Part shown: positions 35,001 through 41,056 of the stretch, piece by piece
Layout of the letters: each line of letters starts with the position of its first letter
Numbering within the stretch: the stretch's first letter is position 1
Notes under the pieces: model-generated
What the model was told of the DNA's origin: nothing
Database searches by the model: none
The model's input: the letters and a program-made list of their open reading frames with translations, nothing else
Assembly: GCA_013360915.1 (NCBI GenBank)
Contig: JABWAT010000013.1
Span: 24,150 to 88,149, forward strand
Source of the DNA: Bacteroidota bacterium
Lineage (GTDB): Bacteria; Bacteroidota; JABWAT01
DNA: 64,000 bases
Direction of reading: 5' to 3'
Position numbers and translations under genes: made by a program

Positions 35001-35428
35001 AATTGTCCGTTTTTATCAATTAAAATATTTCCGGGATGAACATCACCATGATTAATCTTGAATTTTGTATGTAATTCTTGTAGGCAGTCTGCTAAATCAA
35101 TTAATCCACTTAGTGCGGTTTGGGTATTGAATTCCCAGAATGAAGTTTCAAAAGGTCTTGCATCTTCTAAAAATTCATAAACAATTGCATAAGCTGTTAT
35201 TTCATTATCAAAACCATATTCAATTATTGGAGGCAAAGCGCTATGTCTGGCTTTTTGTAAATGCCTGAGTTTGTCAGATAAAATTTTTGCTTTTGTTTCG
35301 TTCTTTTCAATACCAAGAATCCATTTAACCCAAAATTGCTGTCCATTTTCATCACTGGCTATGCAATTCTGCGAGTATCCTCTTTTTACTATATCCCTTG
35401 AATTATATTGATATTTTTCAAATAACAT
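32084..35428 (-). CDS. Ser/Thr kinase - SF1 helicase fusion, Mokosh MkoA-like
   Basis: A 1114-residue fusion. Residues 1-250 form a protein-kinase domain: Lys35 in FWVKWIL is the likely ATP-anchoring lysine, the catalytic loop is NHGDVHPGNILID (HGD in place of HRD) and the metal loop is LIDFGLAD. Residues about 540-1114 are a COG1112-type SF1 helicase: Walker A QGPPGTGKTT, motif II VIMDESGKA, motif III FVGDHRQLRPM, and NVALSRQKKLLIIVGD as motif VI. A 300-residue linker separates them. First gene of the operon, starting 41 bp from the right direct repeat. This domain pair defines MkoA of Mokosh type I phage defence. Confidence 0.85.
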   Translation of the reverse strand: MLFEKYQYNSRDIVKRGYSQNCIASDENGQQFWVKWILGIEKNETKAKILSDKLRHLQKARHSALPPIIEYGFDNEITAYAIVYEFLEDARPFETSFWEFNTQTALSGLIDLADCLQELHTKFKINHGDVHPGNILIDKNGQFYLIDFGLADITKTLSQEKNLEIFASSFAAPEKLNKLHAGGFPYQSDIYSLGKVLEWFFNEKQETIPEEYNLILQKLLSNTPADRPQWQDVLSFLRKLANASQTESVWVSFRAGHENEILELLQNNAPIFDLAPKPGLNFLADVILGSFICEGVLWIKDERKLLFNGINYFSSIDSKIAERKIREGKKLPFKFNYTYEYPQNKADLTSYFQKWSELKAKDISLRENRRAVRDELGFYSELLKEELKVIANKSLRLQYSSFKVNGDEIVFQIKENEKCSSLGFLQKHIEEGNDVNSDGFEYIIAATGDRKQNKETVEFAGKPYEYFSKDKLFKIKDCERLKKENIPVTGYIFENTAKKEEEKNRQLEAIKKVDKNEVQNPDLIYYLFKPNELPPSFSDYTPIEKVWQKDDKNIPFQYSDNQTKAIRNALNKTPLSIIQGPPGTGKTTVITEIVFQILSSKPEAKILITSQTNNAVDQVLENLLKNDIPILRLSGITAPRVPIIRKHTLDRKLEGWKQQVRETAERNFKNNINSFKQNLQKSNPFASTIFEILNEVKDWNKAKEKIEHIVSRIQNLKELHNLPKTKSEAIPFIDNVLKTNIGEFVKRQDLHRDWIVTINSLDEKSALNQKLVDSIRVIGATCNHIAAKKYNKYHFEFDYVIMDESGKATTAEALVPIITGKNLIFVGDHRQLRPMLTATREVEGWLREKFKKESDDLENWDDYFNRPSLFEQVITQIEPDYKAQLTECRRSSEQQVLLTSKCFYEPEGDEPIIPVKRDISKEHNLPLAVNSSILFIDIGSHTKNEKDNNNSSFNKLSADLIAEILEHLNKYPKVKEYSFGVITGYTAQFRELKKKIDKKKYQNGINNIWKWNKSEDKLTVSVVDRFQGLERDIVIVDLVKSGAGLNLGFLEVPNRINVALSRQKKLLIIVGDYHGLINAPTKRLNGKKAALQLYLEYLKPEWVAKAEFIKQLAQ

Positions 35429-35468
35429 ACGAAGTACTATATGGTTGTTAGTTTGCGGGTCGGAAAGA

Positions 35469-35538
35469 TTGCACTCTTTGACAAAGCTTTGGTTGCAGCG
35501 CTGGCTTGTGTGGCTTTGGCAATGTGTGCAATGTGGGT
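35469..35538. repeat. Right direct repeat flanking the defence operon
   Basis: Same orientation as the copy at 23832-23908, with a 53-bp core at 35474-35526 differing at four positions. It lies 41 bp upstream of the first start codon of the operon, so the operon promoter must lie in this short gap or in the repeat itself. Confidence 0.85.
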
Positions 35539-35543
35539 CGGCA

Positions 35544-35709
35544 GAATTTCAAAATTTTTGTGCGGTGGGTAAAAAAAATTAAAACACATTTGGATCGGCA
35601 ATGAGTGTCGGGTTATTTGTCTATCAGTTTCGTTTTTCATACCAAGTTTAATATTCTATTTTCATTGTCAATTTGCAGTGTCGTTGTCTTTTCTCCGCTT
35701 GTGCATAAC
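35544..35709. repeat. Right long inverted repeat of the defence unit, ending in GCATAAC
   Basis: Reading inward from 35709 on the minus strand it shows GTTATGCAC, CAAATTG, ATATTAAACTTG (exact), GTGTTTTAATTTTTT (exact) and a 15/16 match to AAAAATTTTTAAATTC. These are the same blocks and order as at 23653-23815. GCATAAC at 35703-35709 is the outer end, matching attC-like ends. Confidence 0.8.
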
Positions 35710-36432
35710 TATCTTATAGCTCTCAAAAATATTCCCCAATCCGGCTGTATTGGGTAGATATGGGAATATTTATGCCTGGTTCGCCAGATAACAGGTAAAT
35801 CCTTCGGTACCTGTCGTTAACAGGATCTTGGTTCTTCTGAAAGGTCCATTGCTGGCGTCTTTGTTTATCCCCGGTCATCGTTGATTGGCTGTGTTCAGGT
35901 AATGCCTGAATGTAACGGATCGCATTCTCCTTTTCAAGAAGATGGTGGCCTGGGGTTGGGGAGCGGGAAAAGTGACGAGTAACGCGTGACGAGAGACGAG
36001 TAGGCGTGACAAGCTCTGAAGGGGTTTTCCTCACTTTCCGGGTTTTGCATTTGTCAGGGTTCGCAGACAGGATAGCCCCTGACTCTTGATCCCTCTCCGG
36101 TGAAGAGGGAGTTTTCCGTGGTAGCTCCCTGTCATGTTCACTCCCTTTCCGGGGTTAACGATACATACCGGGTCCGGTTGGGTCGTGGGGCCCGGAAAAA
36201 CAGAACCTGTTCCTGATTTTCTTTTTCGGTGGAGATAGAATCATCCTTTTTCCCACGTCACAGAAACGGCCCGCCTTCGAAGAAGAAAGTGGTAGTCTGA
36301 TTTTATTTTGCAAGGCAGTGGCTTACATTTAATGAAATATTAATCATTCCGGTGCGGGTAAATGTCCATTGGTCCCAGGACGATGATCGGGTGGTTTAAC
36401 AACTTGTCATGCTTAACCAGAAGGGTCTGTTT
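35710..36432. other. Intergenic region without a convincing gene
   Basis: This holds a hairpin with perfect 10-bp arms AAATATTCCC/GGGAATATTT at 35727-35771, whose right edge TTTATGC could be a decayed second half of an attC-like site starting at 35703. It also holds a degenerate tandem run of GTGACGAGTAACGCGTGACG type (35960-36010) and a CCCTCTCCGGTGAAGAGGG hairpin near 36090. The rest looks featureless and returns to host-like composition. Confidence 0.6.
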
Positions 36433-39400
36433 ATGAAACAATGGATATCGGGTCTAGTAATCGGTTACCTCGGCTTAACCGCATCGGCTTTTGCTGCTGC
36501 AAACAATCCGCCAGCATTTACCAGTCCTTCACCCGTGGGTCCGGTCCTCTATTCGGTTCCGTTTTCCCACGCGATTTCGGCTACCGATAGTGAATCAGAT
36601 CCGATTACTTTCTACACCCTCGGAGCCGAACAGCCCGATGCCAGTCATCAGACGGGGTATTACTGGGCAACCGGCTACCAGAGTGTGATCTGGCAATCTT
36701 TCACAACCGAAGTGACCGGGTTTCTGACCAAAGCAGGAATGCAATGTGCCGGTAACACCTCCATGGGCCGGCAGGCTTTAACCATTTATGCAGGCACGGG
36801 GACCTCGGGTGCGGTTCTGTACAGTGATACCCTCGATTTTGGTCCGATACTCGATTATCACACCATTTCCATTCCCGTCTCCGCAGGTATTCTGGTCGAG
36901 TCAGGGCAAGTCTATACAATAGCGGTGACCAATGCGACTGGCTACATGATCGAAGACTTATACAGCAACCCGTATCCGGCTGGTCAATCCAGTTGGAGCG
37001 GGTCATCTGATTTTCAGTTTATTACCCGGGTTCAGCCGTTGAACAGTACCACTGGTTATTCCTGGTTAAATCTGAATGATAATGAAGATGGAACCGGTGA
37101 ACTGACTGGTTTGCCGTTGGCATCCGATGCCGGGACGGTTTCCATTACCCTGGTGGCCTTTGCGGCCGGTCAGTTTGCCACACAATCGGTTTCCTTCACG
37201 GTGGAATCGCCGGTTCCGGCTCCGGCCGATCTTCAGGCTGCGGCCGGAAATGAAACGATAACCCTTACCTGGGATCCGGTCACCCATCCCATGGCGGTTC
37301 GGTATCTGCTCTACGGAGGATCGTCACCCAATCCGACCACCCTCATCGACAGCATCGGGAATCTGCCCGATACCTCCTACACCGTGACCGGACTTCCGAA
37401 TAATGAAATCCGGTACTTTCGAATGAGGGTCCGCGATGATCAGGGTGGACTGAGCCGTTTTTCTGCCGAAACATATGCCGTCCCGGTTCAGGAAGCCGGA
37501 TTGGCTTTCAACTTCAACGGAATTACCTCGATCAGTTTTCCGCGCACGGTCCAGAATGATTTCACCATTGAATTCTGGATGCAGAGCACACAGATAGCCG
37601 GGGGAACGGGTCAATGGTGGCAGGCCCCGGGTCTGGTGGATGCCGAGTCGAATAGCCGCCCGGATGATTTCGGGGTGTCGTTCGGTGCCGGCCGGGTGGT
37701 CTTTGGAGTTGGCAACGGATCTACCGATACCTCCATTGCCGGTCCCTATATCGCCGACGGGGGATGGCATCATGTGGCCGCCACCCGCAGTCAGTCCACC
37801 GGTGTCTTTCAATTGTATGTCGATGGGGTTCTCGTCGCCACGGGTCTGGGTGGAACCAATACGCTCGATGCCAGTGAAGTCATCCGCATCGGTCAGGTGA
37901 ATCCGGCCAGTCACTTTTTCAATGGCAACATGGATGACATCCGCATCTGGAATGTGGTCCGTTCGGAAAGTGAGATCCGGGAGTATTTCGGAACCCGGCT
38001 GACGGGTAAAGAACCGGGACTGGTGACTTACCTCAATTTTGATGAGCAGGTGGGTGTTCCGGTACTGGATTATTCGCGCCAGCCATCCACGCTGACTGTT
38101 TCAGGAAATCAGTACAAGCTTTCTTCGTATGCGATGCTTCCTTTCAACGTTCGCAACCTGGCAGGCACTCCGGAAAACAGTGTGGTGAAACTGTCCTGGT
38201 CGCCTAACCGCGAGGGAGACATTGCTTTTTACCGGGTGGCCCGCGGAACGGTTAACAATTACTATCAATCCTCCCCGCTTGCCTCAGAACTCACCGATAC
38301 CGTGTTTACCGATGAAGTCGGTGAGGGAGATCATTTGTTTTTTTACTGGGTAACGGCCACGGATCAGTCGGGACGTGATGGCGGATTTGGGACGTCCGCC
38401 ATGGTGTCATCGGTTGATTCGGCTTTCACCAGCGTGGTCTCGTTTGATGGCCCCTTTCTGCCGGTCGGTTGGGAAATCGTGAATCCCGATGACAGTTATA
38501 CCTGGCAGGTGGTCGATGTGAATTATTCCGGCGGCGGGGAAGAATCGATTCAGTCCCAGGATCGTCCTGATGGACGGAGTGGAAAAGGTAAACCGGGTCA
38601 GACACCGGTGCTGCTTGCATCTCCATCAGAATCGGGTGCCATTTCTGCGGTGGGTCCGAACTATGCGGCCCGGATGAATTTTTATAGTTACGGAACCATT
38701 GGTCAGGCCGATACCCTGAAAACAAAGTTGTTCCGGGTTGAGCCCAAATCCTGGCTTAAGTTTGATCTTGCTTACCGCGGATATGACGGCAGTTATGTGG
38801 ATTCACTCAAGGTGATCGTCCTGCCCGACAATCCGGCTGAACCGAAGGTGAAATTATTCGAAAAGAGCACCTTTTCGGGATTAAACAGCATCCGGGGACA
38901 ACAGTATTCTTCTTTCGTTCCATCCTATCCTGCGGCCTGGGGTGAGCGCGGTTTCGACCTGAGTGCATGGGAAGGTCAGCTTATCCGGATTGCCTTTGTA
39001 AGTGTGACGGGCTATGGAAACAATCTGTACATCGACAATGTACGTGTGGACCGTGGCCTGCCGACACCGCAAACACCGGTGACGCTGGGCAGTGACGGTC
39101 AGGTTCAGGTGGCCTGGTCTCCGGTGACCGGATCCAACTTTAAACAGTATGTGGTGAAAGGGGCCATTCAAGGTGATGAACTGGTGACCCTTGGTACCAC
39201 CCCCGAAGGCAATCCGCTCGATACGGTTTTTGTTCATACTGGTCTGGAAAACGGGACCATCTGGGAATATCAGGTGGCCGCCGTGAATGAACAGGATTCG
39301 GTTGGTAACTGGTCGGTGGTGAAAACCGGCATCCCGGTTACCGGTGCCGGAAATGCACTTTCTTTTGATGGACTATCCACCATGGTTTCTCTGGATAATT

Positions 39401-40581
39401 CCATTCAGTTTGCTGGTTCATCGTTTACCATTGAAGCCTGGGTGAAGGTCTATGGCAGTTTTGTGATGCGAAAGGCGGTTACCATCGGCGGGTCGGTGGA
39501 AGCCGGGGTGAACAATGAAAACCAATGGTACTTCTACCTGAACGGAACTGAGATTTTAAGTGAGGTGACGCTCGAAGATACGCTCTGGCATCATCTTGCG
39601 GTTGCATTCAATGCGGGTACGAATCAGATGGATTTATATGTGGATGGGTTCCTGGCAGCAACCGGAATGACTCAATCTGGTTTGAATACCGATTCGGATG
39701 TGTATCTGGGCGACTTGTCGGGTGAATCGGATTATTTCTACGGTCAGATTGATGAGGTTCGGTTCTGGAATAGTTACCGGTCGGAATCTGAGATTCTGAA
39801 TAACCGAGATGTACATCTGGATGGAAGCCATCCGAATCTGCTGGGGATGTACCGGTTTGATGAGCCGGCCGGGTCAACGTTGTATGATGCAGTCGAAAGC
39901 AATTTTCATGGGCTGATCAACGGCAACTCTGTGTTTGTTCCATCGGGTGCGTTTCAGTTGCCGACTGTACCAGTTGAACTGATCTCTTTCACCCATGTTG
40001 GTCATAAGCTGATCTGGAAAACCGCCACCGAGACGACTAATGCCGGGTGGGAAGTGGAAATTTCAAAACCGTACCCTGAGGCTCTCGAAGGGAATGGTTT
40101 TGACATTTCCGGAACGGACCCTTCGAGAACCTCAGGGTCCGTGACAGAAGAATGGAAAACAATCGGATTTGTGGCCGGGGCTGGTTCATCAACGGAAGAG
40201 CGGTCGTATTCCTTTACGCTTCCTGTGGTTAAAGAAGCCATCCGTGTGCGTTTGAAGCAACTCGATACCGATGGAACGGTTAGCTATTCACAAATCCTGA
40301 CGATTGAGTCGACGCCTTCCCGTTTTGCTTTGGAGCAGAATTACCCGAATCCGTTCAATCCAACTACCGTGATCAGCTATCAGTTATCAGACAACAGTAA
40401 GGTGAAACTGCAGGTGTATGATGTCACCGGCCGGCTGGTGACTACACTGGTTGATGGTAAAAAGGATGCGGGATTCCATGAAGTGGAATTCAATGCAGCC
40501 GGACTTTCGAGTGGTCTGTATTTCTACCGGATTGCCGCGGGAAATTTCTCGGCGGTGAAGACGATGGTTTTGGTTAAATAG
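36433..40581 (+). CDS. T9SS-exported multidomain LamG/FN3 protein
   Basis: A 1382-residue secreted protein. The ATG at 36433 is preferred because the signal peptide MKQWISGLVIGYLGLTASAF begins there. Domains in order: a cadherin/Ig-like region with NPPAFTSPSP, FN3 (about 256-352), LamG/concanavalin (356-540), FN3-like (569-655), a MAM/choice-of-anchor-like sandwich (666-874), FN3, a second LamG (975-1156), and a type IX sorting domain (1297-1382) with QNYPNPFNPTTVISYQL. It is probably attached to or released from the cell surface to bind polysaccharide. The region before the sorting domain contains an in-frame REP-like palindrome (40073-40140). The 3' end is duplicated in the next gene. Confidence 0.88.
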   Translation: MKQWISGLVIGYLGLTASAFAAANNPPAFTSPSPVGPVLYSVPFSHAISATDSESDPITFYTLGAEQPDASHQTGYYWATGYQSVIWQSFTTEVTGFLTKAGMQCAGNTSMGRQALTIYAGTGTSGAVLYSDTLDFGPILDYHTISIPVSAGILVESGQVYTIAVTNATGYMIEDLYSNPYPAGQSSWSGSSDFQFITRVQPLNSTTGYSWLNLNDNEDGTGELTGLPLASDAGTVSITLVAFAAGQFATQSVSFTVESPVPAPADLQAAAGNETITLTWDPVTHPMAVRYLLYGGSSPNPTTLIDSIGNLPDTSYTVTGLPNNEIRYFRMRVRDDQGGLSRFSAETYAVPVQEAGLAFNFNGITSISFPRTVQNDFTIEFWMQSTQIAGGTGQWWQAPGLVDAESNSRPDDFGVSFGAGRVVFGVGNGSTDTSIAGPYIADGGWHHVAATRSQSTGVFQLYVDGVLVATGLGGTNTLDASEVIRIGQVNPASHFFNGNMDDIRIWNVVRSESEIREYFGTRLTGKEPGLVTYLNFDEQVGVPVLDYSRQPSTLTVSGNQYKLSSYAMLPFNVRNLAGTPENSVVKLSWSPNREGDIAFYRVARGTVNNYYQSSPLASELTDTVFTDEVGEGDHLFFYWVTATDQSGRDGGFGTSAMVSSVDSAFTSVVSFDGPFLPVGWEIVNPDDSYTWQVVDVNYSGGGEESIQSQDRPDGRSGKGKPGQTPVLLASPSESGAISAVGPNYAARMNFYSYGTIGQADTLKTKLFRVEPKSWLKFDLAYRGYDGSYVDSLKVIVLPDNPAEPKVKLFEKSTFSGLNSIRGQQYSSFVPSYPAAWGERGFDLSAWEGQLIRIAFVSVTGYGNNLYIDNVRVDRGLPTPQTPVTLGSDGQVQVAWSPVTGSNFKQYVVKGAIQGDELVTLGTTPEGNPLDTVFVHTGLENGTIWEYQVAAVNEQDSVGNWSVVKTGIPVTGAGNALSFDGLSTMVSLDNSIQFAGSSFTIEAWVKVYGSFVMRKAVTIGGSVEAGVNNENQWYFYLNGTEILSEVTLEDTLWHHLAVAFNAGTNQMDLYVDGFLAATGMTQSGLNTDSDVYLGDLSGESDYFYGQIDEVRFWNSYRSESEILNNRDVHLDGSHPNLLGMYRFDEPAGSTLYDAVESNFHGLINGNSVFVPSGAFQLPTVPVELISFTHVGHKLIWKTATETTNAGWEVEISKPYPEALEGNGFDISGTDPSRTSGSVTEEWKTIGFVAGAGSSTEERSYSFTLPVVKEAIRVRLKQLDTDGTVSYSQILTIESTPSRFALEQNYPNPFNPTTVISYQLSDNSKVKLQVYDVTGRLVTTLVDGKKDAGFHEVEFNAAGLSSGLYFYRIAAGNFSAVKTMVLVK
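40073..40140. repeat. REP-like inverted repeat inside coding sequence
   Basis: ACCCTGAGGCTCTCGAAGGG (40073-40092) pairs with CCCTTCGAGAACCTCAGGGT in 40116-40140 with one mismatch across a 23-nt loop. It is translated in frame in the linker before the sorting domain. Confidence 0.8.
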
Positions 40582-40607
40582 AGATTGGTGAGTAGTGATT
40601 AGTGATT

Positions 40608-40673
40608 GGAAAAACCCGGAGGTTGAGGTGAAAGTTTACCCCGATATTATCGGGGAAACCACCGGGTTTTTCC
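40608..40673 (+). terminator. Nested terminator hairpin after the first T9SS gene
   Basis: GGAAAAACCCGG and CCGGGTTTTTCC are perfect 12-bp arms. They enclose an inner hairpin CCCCGATA/TATCGGGG (40639-40655). It starts 27 bp after the stop codon. The copy at 43333-43398 has a compensatory change in the outer stem. Confidence 0.75.
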
Positions 40674-40708
40674 AATAAAAAGTTAAAAGAAAATACGGGT
40701 GATAGGAA

Positions 40709-40765
40709 TTCAGAATTCAGAATTCAGAATTCAGAATTCAGAATTCAGAAGTCAGAAGTCAGGAG
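40709..40765. repeat. GAATTCA tandem repeat array
   Basis: About six tandem copies of GAATTCA degenerate into GAAGTCA and CAGGAGATAG. It lies between two terminator hairpins. Confidence 0.85.
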
Positions 40766-40792
40766 ATAGAAAAATCCATGATCACCTGTCAT

Positions 40793-40823
40793 CCCGGCGA
40801 AAGCCGGGATCTCTGTTTTTTTT
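40793..40823 (+). terminator. CCCGGC-GAAA-GCCGGG hairpin with T-run
   Basis: A six-bp G/C stem with a GAAA loop is followed by ATCTCTG and then nine Ts. It is a strong intrinsic terminator that also resembles the abundant REP family built on CCCGGCGAAAGCCGGG. The same element is at 43498-43529. Confidence 0.7.
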
Positions 40824-40954
40824 AAGGAAGCCAGCTAACCAAAGAACTTAAATACCAGATTCCGGCTTGCTGATTCCGGTTTTTTTTAATGGACCGGACG
40901 TTCAGAATGGGGATGAAAATGGGTTTATTATTTCTGCAAAAGCAGGAAATAGAC

Positions 40955-41035
40955 ACTCACCCCTTCCCCCTCCGGCGGAGAGGGTGAAATTCTGAATTCT
41001 GTATTCTGTATTCCTGACTTCTGACTCCTGCATTT
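40955..41035. repeat. REP-like palindrome and degenerate ATTCTG/CTGACTC repeats
   Basis: CCCCTTCCCCCTCCGGCGGAGAGGG forms a strong hairpin; it is followed by ATTCTGAATTCTGTATTCTG and CTGACTTCTGACTCCTG, the reverse-strand counterpart of the GAATTCAG array. It ends just before the next gene's AAAGGG ribosome-binding site. Confidence 0.75.
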
Positions 41036-41056
41036 TAACAACATAAAGGGTAAAAC

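Noticed and set aside
23910..35428. DISARM or BREX system
   Set aside because: The PLD nuclease, helicase and methyltransferase recall DISARM, and the kinase recalls BREX PglW. However, DrmA/DrmB, PglZ and BrxC/BrxL-type proteins are absent, and the methyltransferase is a type III Mod next to Res.
23653..35709. Classical transposon or prophage carrying the defence genes
   Set aside because: No transposase, integrase or phage structural gene lies between or beside the repeats, and the direct repeats are far too long for a target-site duplication.
35723..36034. Open reading frame of 103 codons on the minus strand right of the defence island
   Set aside because: It runs through a hairpin and a degenerate tandem repeat, has no recognisable domain and no ribosome-binding site. 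It is treated as chance.
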